DNA of 64,000 nt, taken from positions 62,001-126,000 of the forward strand of contig NZ_SNWW01000011.1 of assembly GCF_004362015.1 (NCBI RefSeq). The letters are read 5' to 3'. The position numbers and the translations under genes are program-made. Source of the DNA: Flavobacterium chryseum. Its GTDB lineage: Bacteria > Bacteroidota > Bacteroidia > Flavobacteriales > Flavobacteriaceae. Numbering within the stretch: the stretch's first letter is position 1; the number at the start of each line of letters is the position of its first letter. Shown here in pieces: positions 43,874 through 51,962 of the stretch. Under the pieces are notes generated by a model. That model searched no databases, was not told the origin of the DNA, and worked only from the letters and a program-made list of their open reading frames with translations.

Positions 43874-44221
43874 ATGCAAAGTTTCGGTACAAGTAAGGAA
43901 TTTATAAAAGGAGATGAATTAGAATGGGAAGTGGTTGGCGAAGGAATTAAGCGCAAAATCATGGCTTATGATGATAAGATAATGTTAGTAAATGTTCATT
44001 TTGAAAAAGGTGGAATTGGAGTTTTACACGAACATTACCATTCGCAAGTAACTTATGTTTCGAGCGGTAAATTTGACGTAACAATTAGCGGAGTTACTCA
44101 AACATTAAAAGAAGGAGACAGTTTTTATATTCCGCCTCACGCAATTCACGGAGTAGTTTGTTTAGAAAGCGGACTTCTGACAGATGTTTTTAGTCCTGTG
44201 AGAGAAGATTTTTTGAAATAG
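43874..44221 (+). CDS. Cupin-domain protein
   Basis: 115 residues. Single cupin fold with the two conserved motifs: HEHYHSQVTYVSSGKFDV (histidines for the metal) and the second motif DSFYIPPHAIHGVVC. Small cupins of this type bind metals and small acids and some act as sugar or pectin-degradation (KdgF-like) enzymes; function not shown here. TATTTTTG at 43843-43850 is a possible -7 element. Confidence 0.83.
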   Translation: MQSFGTSKEFIKGDELEWEVVGEGIKRKIMAYDDKIMLVNVHFEKGGIGVLHEHYHSQVTYVSSGKFDVTISGVTQTLKEGDSFYIPPHAIHGVVCLESGLLTDVFSPVREDFLK

Positions 44222-44245
44222 ATTAAATAAAGAAAATCAGTAAGT

Positions 44246-44345
44246 ATCCGCGTTTTCGCGATAGCGAATCCGTATAATCAGCGTCACTTTTTAGAACACT
44301 GATGACGCAGATTCGTTATCTCGAAGACGCAGATTTACACAGATG
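44246..44345. repeat. Inverted GCAGATTCG-type element
   Basis: GCGTTTTCGCGATAGCGAATC at about 44250 is mirrored imperfectly by GATTCGTTATCTCGAAGACGC near 44310, with GCGTCA/TGACGC on the inner side. The flanks contain the CAGATTTACACAGATG word seen in many Flavobacterium gaps. It lies after the cupin gene. Confidence 0.65.
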
Positions 44346-44406
44346 TTTAAAAAAAAAATAACTTTAATTATAAGGTTAGATTAAATATTGATGGTATTTT
44401 TGTACT

Positions 44407-45567
44407 ATGAATTTATCCAAAACGAATGTCTTATTTATGGCAGCTTGCACTGGACTTATAGTTGCAAACCTTTATTACTGCCAGCCTTTAATTGTTTTAA
44501 TCGCCAACGAATTTAAAATTCCGGAAGCTAACGCGGGAACTATAACCTATCTTACACAAGCAGGATACGCTATCGGGTTGTTTTTTATGGTTCCGTTAGG
44601 CGACAAAATCGAACGTAAAAAGCAAATCCTCATAACGACTTTTTCATCTGTAATTGCGTTGCTTATTGCAGCTACAGCCAAGAGTTTTTTTATTTTGCAA
44701 ATTGCTTCTTTACTAGTAGGAATCACATCAATTGTTCCGCAGCTTATTTTGCCTTTAGCCGCTTCTTTAACAGCGCCAGAGCAGCGCGGTAAAGTCGTTG
44801 GTACTATTATGAGCGGTTTATTGGTCGGGATTTTACTTTCCAGAACTTTAAGCGGATTTATTGGTCAGGTTTTAGGCTGGAGATCGATGTTTTATATCGC
44901 AGCCGGAATTTGTCTTTTAATCTTTTTTGTAATTCAGAAACAATTCCCGGTTAACAAACCTCAATTTCAGGGAACATATGGTCAGTTAATTACATCGCTT
45001 TTTACCTTAATAAAAACACAGCCAGTTTTACGCGAAGCTACTTTAATCAATATATTTAGTTTTGCACAATTTGGTGCTTTCTGGACTACAATGGTTTTAT
45101 TTCTTTCAGGAGAACCTTTTCATTTTAATAGCGCAACAATTGGTTTGTTCGGAATTGTTGGTGCTTCCGGAGCTTTGGCAGCGCCTTTGGTTGGGAAAAT
45201 GGGAGATAAAAAAGATCCTAGAATTGCAGTAGGTTATGGTTGTTTATTAATGTGTATTAGTTTCTTTATCTTTTATTTTTCAATAGAGAGCGTAATAGGC
45301 ATTGCCATCGGAATTGTATTTCTTGATATAGGAATTCAGGGCGTTCACATCTCAAACCAAACCAGAGTGTATTCATTACTTCCGGAAGCCAGAAACAGAT
45401 TAAATACAGTATTTATGTCGTTTAGCTTTTTAGGAACGGCAGCCGGATCAGCTTATGGGTTATTATTATGGAAATTAGGAGGATGGCATGCGGTAACCAT
45501 TGGTTGCGCTCTTTTGTCGTTATTCGCATTTATAGTTTATGGACTTACTTACAAATCTAAAAAATAG
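44407..45567 (+). CDS. MFS transporter
   Basis: 386 residues, about twelve transmembrane helices. The A-motif-like VPLGDKIERKKQIL lies between helices 2 and 3, and SLLVGITSIVPQLILPLAAS follows. Pattern like the drug/arabinose-efflux group; the substrate is not known. TATTTTTG at 44395-44402 is only 4 bp before the ATG. A promoter there would make a leaderless message, so this is uncertain. Confidence 0.87.
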   Translation: MNLSKTNVLFMAACTGLIVANLYYCQPLIVLIANEFKIPEANAGTITYLTQAGYAIGLFFMVPLGDKIERKKQILITTFSSVIALLIAATAKSFFILQIASLLVGITSIVPQLILPLAASLTAPEQRGKVVGTIMSGLLVGILLSRTLSGFIGQVLGWRSMFYIAAGICLLIFFVIQKQFPVNKPQFQGTYGQLITSLFTLIKTQPVLREATLINIFSFAQFGAFWTTMVLFLSGEPFHFNSATIGLFGIVGASGALAAPLVGKMGDKKDPRIAVGYGCLLMCISFFIFYFSIESVIGIAIGIVFLDIGIQGVHISNQTRVYSLLPEARNRLNTVFMSFSFLGTAAGSAYGLLLWKLGGWHAVTIGCALLSLFAFIVYGLTYKSKK

Positions 45568-45577
45568 AATGCACAAA

Positions 45578-45604
45578 TTGATAGAGAATTAATTTGTAAA
45601 TTTG
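45578..45604 (+). promoter_or_regulatory. Candidate promoter of the peptidyl-prolyl isomerase gene
   Basis: TTG at 45578-45580 and TAAATTTG at 45597-45604, spacing 16. This fits the Bacteroidota -33/-7 pattern but with slightly short spacing; the start is 24 bp away. Confidence 0.5.
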
Positions 45605-45627
45605 CAATTAAATTAAAAATAACAAAA

Positions 45628-46560
45628 ATGGAAAACGGAATATACGCTAAATTCAATACCAGCAAAGGTTCGATTTTAGTAAAACTAACACACGACTTAA
45701 CACCAGGAACCGTAGGGAATTTTGTAGCTCTTGCAGAAGGAAATATGGAAAATAAAGTAAAACCGCAAGGACAAAAATTCTATGATGGATTAACTTTTCA
45801 CAGAGTTATTCCTGATTTTATGATCCAAGGTGGTTGTCCAAAAGGAACTGGAACTGGAGATCCGGGATATAAATTTGATGATGAATTTCACCCAAGTCTA
45901 AAACACGATCGTCCGGGAGTTTTGGCAATGGCAAATTCTGGACCTGCAAGTAATGGTTCTCAATTTTACATTACACACGTTCCAACTTCGTGGTTAGACG
46001 GAAAACATACAGTTTTTGGTCACGTAGTAGAAGGTCAGGATGTTGTTGATGCTGTTGCTCAGGGTGACGGTCTTGATACTGTTGAAATCATTAGAGTAGG
46101 AGAAGAAGCGGAAAAATTTAATGCAATTGAAGCTTTTGTTGGTTTAAAAGGTGCTCGTCTTAAAAGAGATGCAGCTTTAAAAGCAGAATCTGAAGCAAAA
46201 ATGGAACAATTAGCTGCTGGTTTTGATAAAACTGAAAGTGGTTTGCGTTATAAAATGATTAACAAAGGAGACGGTAAAAAAGCAGAAGCTGGTAAAACAG
46301 TTGCTGTACATTATGAAGGATCTCTTGAAAACGGAAAAGTTTTTGATTCTTCTTACCCAAGAAAAAAACCAATCGAATTTAGATTAGGTCAAGGTCAGGT
46401 TATCGAAGGTTGGGACGAAGGTATTGCTTTGTTACAAGTTGGAGATAAAGCACGTTTTGTAATTCCATCTGATTTAGCTTATGGAGCTGCAGGTGCAGGA
46501 GGAGTTATTCCGCCAAACGCAACTTTGATTTTTGATGTAGAATTAATGGAAGTAAAATAA
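45628..46560 (+). CDS. Cyclophilin-FKBP fusion peptidyl-prolyl isomerase
   Basis: 310 residues with two prolyl isomerase domains. Residues 1-165 are a cyclophilin (FHRVIPDFMIQGG 57-69, SNGSQFYITHV 108-118). Residues 203-310 are an FKBP domain (VHYEGSLENGKVFDSS 227-242, GQVIEGWDEGIALLQVGDKARF, YGAAGAGGVIPPNATLIFDVEL). A helical linker (165-200) joins them. Both catalyse proline cis-trans isomerisation to assist folding. No signal peptide, so cytoplasmic. Followed by a strong terminator. Confidence 0.92.
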   Translation: MENGIYAKFNTSKGSILVKLTHDLTPGTVGNFVALAEGNMENKVKPQGQKFYDGLTFHRVIPDFMIQGGCPKGTGTGDPGYKFDDEFHPSLKHDRPGVLAMANSGPASNGSQFYITHVPTSWLDGKHTVFGHVVEGQDVVDAVAQGDGLDTVEIIRVGEEAEKFNAIEAFVGLKGARLKRDAALKAESEAKMEQLAAGFDKTESGLRYKMINKGDGKKAEAGKTVAVHYEGSLENGKVFDSSYPRKKPIEFRLGQGQVIEGWDEGIALLQVGDKARFVIPSDLAYGAAGAGGVIPPNATLIFDVELMEVK

Positions 46561-46597
46561 ACCTATTAAGCTTAATTTAATTTTGTTTTAAATAAAG

Positions 46598-46629
46598 AAT
46601 CCCGTTCGCTTGTCGAATGGGATTTTTTT
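46598..46629 (+). terminator. Terminator of the prolyl isomerase gene
   Basis: AATCCCGTTCG pairs with CGAATGGGATT (one G-U) around CTTGT, then T7. Confidence 0.9.
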
Positions 46630-46656
46630 ATATTTACTCAAAAATGTAGAAAAATA

Positions 46657-46968
46657 ATGAAAGCAAAAATCTTAATCCTTGCCGCTGCAATATTAATTGT
46701 AGTTTCATGTGGTACTAAAAAAGCAGCTCCAGCGACGCCGACAACTCCAGCGGTAACTGAAACCTCAAAAATAATAGAATTAACACCTGAATTGGCAGAA
46801 GGGAAAAACTTGTATGAAAACAGTTGTGCAAGATGTCATAAATTATATGACCCGAAAAAATTCAGTCAAGAAGAATGGAAGCCAATTTTGACAAGGATGC
46901 AGAAAAAAGCGAAATTAGATGATTCTCAAATTGCTTCAATATCAAATTATATAACTTCTCAATTATAA
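46657..46968 (+). CDS. Single-haem cytochrome c lipoprotein
   Basis: 103 residues with a lipoprotein signal (VVSCGT, Cys18), a short Thr/Pro-rich linker and one haem site CARCH (57-61). The distal ligand is probably Met81 (LTRMQKK). Like other small c-type cytochromes of Bacteroidota, it is anchored in a membrane facing the periplasm; the redox partner is unknown. Follows the prolyl isomerase after its terminator, so transcribed on its own. Confidence 0.9.
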   Translation: MKAKILILAAAILIVVSCGTKKAAPATPTTPAVTETSKIIELTPELAEGKNLYENSCARCHKLYDPKKFSQEEWKPILTRMQKKAKLDDSQIASISNYITSQL

Positions 46969-46976
46969 AATATCAG

Positions 46977-47008
46977 AAAAAGCATTCTTAACGGGATGTT
47001 TTTTTTGT
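46977..47008 (+). terminator. Terminator of the cytochrome c gene
   Basis: AAAAAGCATTC pairs with GGATGTTTTTT (two G-U pairs), then more T. Confidence 0.75.
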
Positions 47009-47020
47009 TTGTAATCAGGT

Positions 47021-47052
47021 ATAAAAAAACACCTTCACAAGTGCGAGGTGTT
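47021..47052 (-). terminator. Terminator of the GreA-like gene
   Basis: On the minus strand AACACCTCGCAC pairs with GTGAAGGTGTT (one mismatch) and is followed by T7. Confidence 0.82.
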
Positions 47053-47059
47053 CAAAAAA

Positions 47060-47440
47060 TTAGTCATTGCTTACTGCAACTATTTTTAAAGTTTTTATTC
47101 CGGCAGGCAATTCCCAATCAACCTGATCGTTTTCTTTAAATCCGATAATTGCTACGCTTAATGGTGCAAGTATCGAAATTCTAGCTTGTTTTAAATCTGC
47201 AAACGAAGGCAGAACAATTTGAATTTTCATTTGTTTGTTCGCTTTTACATCCTCAATAGTTACATGCGAATTGATTCTTACTACAGAATGATCTAACTCG
47301 TTTTCCGGACTAATAATCGCACGGTCTAATTCTTGGGCAAGTTGTCCTATTTCTTTAGAATTTGTTGAGTTTTTACTTTTTGATATTAATTCTCTTAAAA
47401 ATTGATAATCTGTTTTACAGAAAATGGGTGTGGGTTTCAT
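47060..47440 (-). CDS. GreA/GreB C-terminal-like protein (Rnk type)
   Basis: 126 residues. A short helical N-part (1-45) replaces the long GreA coiled coil, and the C-terminal FKBP-like GreA_GreB domain (about 50-126) has RISILAPLSVAIIGFKENDQVDWELPAG. This is the layout of the Rnk/nucleoside diphosphate kinase regulator group, which binds RNA polymerase without RNA cleavage activity. The 420-bp upstream gap may be its leader (TACATTTG at 47825-47832 on the minus strand). Confidence 0.85.
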   Translation of the reverse strand: MKPTPIFCKTDYQFLRELISKSKNSTNSKEIGQLAQELDRAIISPENELDHSVVRINSHVTIEDVKANKQMKIQIVLPSFADLKQARISILAPLSVAIIGFKENDQVDWELPAGIKTLKIVAVSND

Positions 47441-47860
47441 AATTATATTTATTATTGTTTATTGAATGTGACTATTTTGTATTGTGGTTTATAGGCAGAT
47501 ATGATTGTAAATGTTGTTTCAAATTTCAAAATGCATATTACATGCAGTAGATATTGAAAAACAATTATGCGTTGGAAATTTTGAATGACAAAAACAGAAA
47601 TTTATTTGATAGAGAATCATGCTCTTTCAAATAAAATAAATGGCTAAATGTGGTATATAAATCCTCCGCCTGAAAGAAGAAATTGAAATAGACGGAGGCC
47701 TAATTGATAAAGGCCTTACTATGTGAAATAAATGCAGCAGTAAGCGGCTTTCTCCTTAAAGAAAATAACGTAACAGCTGTAAATAGATTAATAGTAATCA
47801 CAATGATAATGTTTATTTATTTTGCAAATGTAAGAAAAATATTCTAAATAAAATCACGTT
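47441..47860. other. Long gap upstream of the GreA-like gene
   Basis: 420 bp with no supported gene. It holds CCTCCG/CGGAGG inverted words around 47672-47697 and AGGCCTAATTGATAAAGGCCTT near 47696. A minus-strand TACATTTG at 47825-47832 could start a long leader of the GreA-like gene or a small RNA. Nothing more certain is visible. Confidence 0.4.
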
Positions 47861-48415
47861 TTATTTCCACTTGATTCCACAACCAATACTTGGTTTTTGA
47901 GTTTCATTTAAACTTCTGTTGTAAATCAAGGCATCAATCGCACTTCTTAAATCACTTCCGCTTAACGGAATCCCATTGTTAGGCCTTGAATCGTCTAATT
48001 GTCCGTGATAAAATAAGCGGTCCTGATTATCAAATAAATAAAAATCAGGAGTGCAGTCGGCATCAAAAGCTTTGGCAACTTCCTGGCTTTCATCAAATAA
48101 ATAAGGAAAATCTATTTTATTTTGAAAAGCAAATTCGGTCATCATTTCCGGAGAATCCTGCGGAATTTTTTCTACATCATTGCTCGAAATAGCAATTACA
48201 CCAATTCCTTGCACACGATAATCATTTGCAATCATTATAACTTCAGTCAATGCATGAACTACAAACGGACAATGATTAGACATGAAAATCACAAGAGTTC
48301 CTTTAGACCCTTTTAAATCTTCAAACGAATAATTATAATTAGAGTTTGTGTCTTTTAATTTAAAAGCCGGAGCAAGTGTTCCAAGAGGAAAAATATTTGA
48401 AGAAGTTTGTGCCAT
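47861..48415 (-). CDS. AhpC/TSA-type redoxin
   Basis: 184 residues from ATG 48415 (MAQTSSNIFPLGTLAPAF). Thioredoxin fold with peroxiredoxin-like SNHCPFVVHALTEV; only one cysteine at the active site, with another in IGCGIKW at the C terminus. Similar proteins are annotated as thiol-disulfide or redoxin family. No signal peptide. Substrate unknown. Confidence 0.85.
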   Translation of the reverse strand: MAQTSSNIFPLGTLAPAFKLKDTNSNYNYSFEDLKGSKGTLVIFMSNHCPFVVHALTEVIMIANDYRVQGIGVIAISSNDVEKIPQDSPEMMTEFAFQNKIDFPYLFDESQEVAKAFDADCTPDFYLFDNQDRLFYHGQLDDSRPNNGIPLSGSDLRSAIDALIYNRSLNETQKPSIGCGIKWK

Positions 48416-48463
48416 TTTCGAGAATTCTTTATTCAAATTTAAATTTGGAATAAAAATCAGCAC

Positions 48464-48512
48464 ATTAAAAAATATCCAAAGAAACTTTAAGATTAAGCTT
48501 CTTTGGATATTT
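48464..48512 (-). terminator. Terminator of the alpha/beta hydrolase gene
   Basis: A 14-bp perfect stem (AAATATCCAAAGAA at 48470-48483 with TTCTTTGGATATTT at 48499-48512) is followed by T on the minus strand, next to the start of the redoxin gene. Confidence 0.85.
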
Positions 48513-48535
48513 ATAGAATTTATTTAAGGAACGAT

Positions 48536-49429
48536 TTAAGAATTTAAAAAATTCAATAAATCATTATTTAACTTGTCTTTTTCAGTGTAGAATAATCCAT
48601 GCGGAGCGCCTTCATAAACAATAAATGTACTGTTACGAATTCCTTCTGCAGCTTTTTTCGATGTAAGATCAATTGGAACAATTTTATCGTCGTCACCATG
48701 AATAATTAACGTAGGAACTTTTATGAAATCAAGTTCGTCTCTAAAATCAGTAAATGAAAAAGATTCTGCACATTTCAGCGTAGCTCTTGGCGATGCAAAC
48801 GAACATAACATTCTGTAGTATTCCAATAATGGCGTACTCAAAGGTTTATTGATAATGTTTATTCCGAAGAAAGTTTTTCCAAAATTATCTGCAAATGCTA
48901 TTCTGTCTTCCTTAATTGCATTTGCTGTAGTTTCGCTTTTTTCTTTAGGATGTCCGTCAGGATTATCGCTGGTTTTCAATAAGAATGGAACCACAGAAGA
49001 AATTAAAACCGCTTTCGAAACTCCTTTTCCGCCATGACGGCTAAAATAACGAACAACTTCGCCACCGCCCATAGAAAAACCTACAAGTGTAGCATCTTCT
49101 AAATGAAGCTGGTCAATAATATCTTTTAAATCCTCTGCCAGAGTATCATAATCATATCCATCCCAGGGTTTAGATGATTTACCAAATCCGCGACGGTCAT
49201 AGGCAATTACTCTATAGCCATTTTCAACTAAAAATGCTATTTGATATTCCCACATTTCATTAGAAAGCGGCCAGCCGTGAATTAAAATAACAGGCTTTCC
49301 TTTTCCATAATCTTTTACATATAGTTTTACATTTCGATCTGTTTCTATATATTTATCTGTATTTTGGTGCTGTATATCAAAATATGAATCTCTCAGAGAT
49401 TCGCTTGTGTTACTTAGACAATTTTCCAT
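48536..49429 (-). CDS. Alpha/beta hydrolase of the chloroperoxidase/arylesterase type
   Basis: 297 residues. A 30-residue hydrophilic extension precedes the fold. Oxyanion HGWPLS (51-56), nucleophile GFSMGGGE (117-124, Ser119), acid in IIHGDDDKIVP and histidine in GAPHGLFYT are all present. This is the cofactor-free haloperoxidase/esterase group, mostly esterases in practice. Divergent from csaA across a 115-bp gap with no repeat. Confidence 0.87.
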   Translation of the reverse strand: MENCLSNTSESLRDSYFDIQHQNTDKYIETDRNVKLYVKDYGKGKPVILIHGWPLSNEMWEYQIAFLVENGYRVIAYDRRGFGKSSKPWDGYDYDTLAEDLKDIIDQLHLEDATLVGFSMGGGEVVRYFSRHGGKGVSKAVLISSVVPFLLKTSDNPDGHPKEKSETTANAIKEDRIAFADNFGKTFFGINIINKPLSTPLLEYYRMLCSFASPRATLKCAESFSFTDFRDELDFIKVPTLIIHGDDDKIVPIDLTSKKAAEGIRNSTFIVYEGAPHGLFYTEKDKLNNDLLNFLNS

Positions 49430-49544
49430 TTCTATAATTTTTTAAATGTTAGCTTATTCTTTTAGGATCATAAAAGTAGCTCTGAATTATCAGAAAAAAG
49501 TTATAGAATTAGGGGTATTACTTATAATATTAATAGATTAAAAA

Positions 49545-49889
49545 ATGACAAATATGGATTTATCGTGGAGCGAATTTGAAAGAACAGATATGCGTGTTGG
49601 AACTATCATCGAAGTAAATGATTTTCCTGAAGCAAGAAAACCTGCATATCAGCTTACTATTGATTTTGGTGCCGAAATTGGGATCAGAAAATCATCGGCA
49701 CAAATTACCAAACGTTATAAAAAAGAAGATCTAGTAAACCGACAAATTGTAGCCGTTGTCAATTTTCCTAAAAAACAAATAGGGAAATTTATGAGCGAAT
49801 GTCTCGTTCTTGGCGCAGTCGGCGAGGAGGGCGATGTTATTTTATTAGCTCCCGATTTTAAAATAGGAAACGGGTTGCGGATTGGTTAA
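49545..49889 (+). CDS. csaA: CsaA-type tRNA-binding-fold chaperone
   Basis: 114 residues, the OB-fold tRNA-binding domain alone: FERTDMRVGTIIEVNDFPEARKPAY and the late GEEGDVILLAPD. It matches CsaA, a protein-export related chaperone of Bacillus and other bacteria. Its stop shares TTAA (49886-49889) with the convergent YIP1-like gene. Confidence 0.88.
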   Translation: MTNMDLSWSEFERTDMRVGTIIEVNDFPEARKPAYQLTIDFGAEIGIRKSSAQITKRYKKEDLVNRQIVAVVNFPKKQIGKFMSECLVLGAVGEEGDVILLAPDFKIGNGLRIG

Positions 49890-50548
49890 ATTTTATTGAG
49901 CAATATATCAAAAATTATAAATAAAGTAAAAACGATTAATGCAAGTACTAAAACAGGAAGTATAAGATTTAGAATTGCTTTGCCAATTGAAAATTTTTGA
50001 ACAACAGAGATACCAATTACTAAAAGCATACAGCTCCAAATAATTAAAGCTAAATCAATTAAGTAGAAAAACCAATAAAGTGTAGTATCAAATAGTCCTG
50101 TATACAGATATTCATAACTTGATTGGAAAATTGAATTTCCGTAAATTAAAATCTGTATGAAGAGAAAAAATAATGAAATGAATGATGGTAATAAGGCGTA
50201 AGCTATCACTCTTAAAATAGATCGTGTGTCTGCTTTTCCGTTAAACCATTTTCCAGTCCAACTTATTGAAAAAGCATATAAAGAATTGAGTAGCCATCCG
50301 AAAGTTATCCCAATCAATATTCCATAAGTAATAACGCTCCATAGAGGTAAATTATCGCCCATATTTTTAGATATGGCTTTATCGAAAGATTTAGTAATAC
50401 CTGAAAGAATTAAAAACAAAGTGACATGCTTACTATATTTATAATCGTTTATAAATATGAAAGCTTCTTTTGGAGAAGTAAATACTTTTGTTAAAATATT
50501 TTTTGGCGTAACAATGGATTTTTGTTGATAATTAATGTCCTCAATCAT
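49886..50548 (-). CDS. YIP1-family membrane protein
   Basis: 220 residues with five hydrophobic helices (about 45-60, 70-95, 113-135, 155-175, 190-215). The YIP1-like pattern has hydrophilic N-terminus with TSPKEAFIF. Bacterial members have no clear function. Its start overlaps the stop of the RBBP9-like hydrolase gene by 8 bp. Confidence 0.75.
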   Translation of the reverse strand: MIEDINYQQKSIVTPKNILTKVFTSPKEAFIFINDYKYSKHVTLFLILSGITKSFDKAISKNMGDNLPLWSVITYGILIGITFGWLLNSLYAFSISWTGKWFNGKADTRSILRVIAYALLPSFISLFFLFIQILIYGNSIFQSSYEYLYTGLFDTTLYWFFYLIDLALIIWSCMLLVIGISVVQKFSIGKAILNLILPVLVLALIVFTLFIIFDILLNKI

Positions 50549-51101
50549 TTTTATTTGCTGTAATATTTTTAATTAATTGTTCTAGAATAACCTGTCCTTC
50601 TTCCCAATATTTCAAATCAGAATCAGAGTTTATGTGTCCTTGTTGGCCAACATTTACAAAATCGCTTCCCCACATTTCAGCAAAATATTTTTTTCTTTCG
50701 AAGGAAGCGTAAGGATCATTTTCGCTTGCTACAAGAATTGACGGAAACGGTAATTTTATAATTGGCATTGGAGAAAAATCCCGAATGATTTCAGGTGTAT
50801 GTTGAGGTGAATCAACATCAGCCGGAGCAACTAATAATGCGCCGACAATATTTTTATTAGTATTTGAAGCTGCCCAATGCAATACAAGCGAAACTGCCAA
50901 ACTATGCGCCACTAAAATAGTTGGTTGATTAAGTTTTGCAATCTCTTCGTTTAATCTTTTAAGCCATTCTTCCAGAATAGGTTCGTCCCAATTATCCTGA
51001 ACTAAACGTATCGAGTTTTTAAATTTTTGATGCCAAAAAGTTTGCCAGTGTTTTTCGCCGGAATTTCCAAGTCCGGGTAATATTAGTAGGTTTGTTTCCA
51101 T
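50541..51101 (-). CDS. RBBP9/YdeN-type serine hydrolase
   Basis: 186 residues. Short alpha/beta hydrolase: PGLGNSGEKHWQ at the start (9-20), nucleophile AHSLAV (65-70, Ser67), acid in SENDPYAS and histidine in GHINSDS. Members are small intracellular hydrolases of unknown substrate. Sits between the esterase and the YIP1-like gene on the same strand, with 27 bp and -8 bp spacing, suggesting one operon with the GH3 glucosidase. Confidence 0.87.
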   Translation of the reverse strand: METNLLILPGLGNSGEKHWQTFWHQKFKNSIRLVQDNWDEPILEEWLKRLNEEIAKLNQPTILVAHSLAVSLVLHWAASNTNKNIVGALLVAPADVDSPQHTPEIIRDFSPMPIIKLPFPSILVASENDPYASFERKKYFAEMWGSDFVNVGQQGHINSDSDLKYWEEGQVILEQLIKNITANKND

Positions 51102-51127
51102 TGCCGTGGATTTATTTTTATTAAAGA

Positions 51128-51952
51128 TTATTTTTTAGATTCCTTTAGAATTCGGTTTACTTCATTGACTAACAACGGAAACGCCGGTTCAGTCATTCCG
51201 TGGCCGTAACCGTCTAATTCAAAAAGTTTAGTTTGTTTATGGCCAACAAGCTTCATCATTCGCGCCATATAAGCGTTTTCTTCGTAGCGGCCTAACATTT
51301 CTAATTCACGATCTCCGGTAATTAGTAGAAGTGGCGGAGCATCAGCGCGAACATGAAAAAGAGGAGCAAAAGCATCGATTGTTGGTTGTGTATCCGGAAT
51401 TCCGTTTTCTTTTCTAATTTCAAAGTGCGTAATACATTGTCCGCTAAACGGAATTAGACCTGCAATTTTATTAGCGTCAATTCCTTCTTTTTGAAGCCAT
51501 TTTTTGTCCAACCCAATCATCATGGCTAGATAGCCACCTGCAGAATGTCCTGAAACAAAAATTAAAGATTTGTCGCCACCATAATTCGCGATATTATTAA
51601 AAGCCCAGGCAACAGCCGCTGCAGCATCTTCAATACATTTTGCGGCTTTTACTTTTGGCGATAATCTGTAATTGACACCAATAATTGCGAAACCTTTGTT
51701 TTTTAAAGCTTCCGGAATTTCTTTACTTCCGCCAGTTAGGCCTCCGCCATGAAACCAAATTATTGTTGCGAAGTTTTTAGTGTTTTTTGGATAGTAAATA
51801 TCTAAAGTACATCTTTCATTAATATAACTGTCTGATTTATTTGTTGAGGTATTGTAGTACTGAATGTTTGAATTTGTTTCATACTCTATTTGCTGCGAAA
51901 AAGAAGTAGTGCAAATAAAAAGGAAACTAAATAAAAAGATTATTTTTTTCAT
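51128..51952 (-). CDS. Secreted esterase (hormone-sensitive-lipase-like alpha/beta hydrolase)
   Basis: 274 residues from ATG 51952, with a signal peptide (1-19). HGGG oxyanion hole at 68-71, GHSAGG elbow (135-140, Ser137), acid in TGDRELE and histidine in YGHGMTEP. The esterase starts 10 bp after the GH3 gene's stop (51963). The pairing suggests removal of acetyl or other ester groups from the same oligosaccharides, which is an inference. Confidence 0.87.
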   Translation of the reverse strand: MKKIIFLFSFLFICTTSFSQQIEYETNSNIQYYNTSTNKSDSYINERCTLDIYYPKNTKNFATIIWFHGGGLTGGSKEIPEALKNKGFAIIGVNYRLSPKVKAAKCIEDAAAAVAWAFNNIANYGGDKSLIFVSGHSAGGYLAMMIGLDKKWLQKEGIDANKIAGLIPFSGQCITHFEIRKENGIPDTQPTIDAFAPLFHVRADAPPLLLITGDRELEMLGRYEENAYMARMMKLVGHKQTKLFELDGYGHGMTEPAFPLLVNEVNRILKESKK

Positions 51953-51962
51953 GATATAAATT

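Noticed and set aside
47060..47440. Full GreA elongation factor
   Set aside because: Only 126 residues; the long N-terminal coiled coil with acidic tip is missing.
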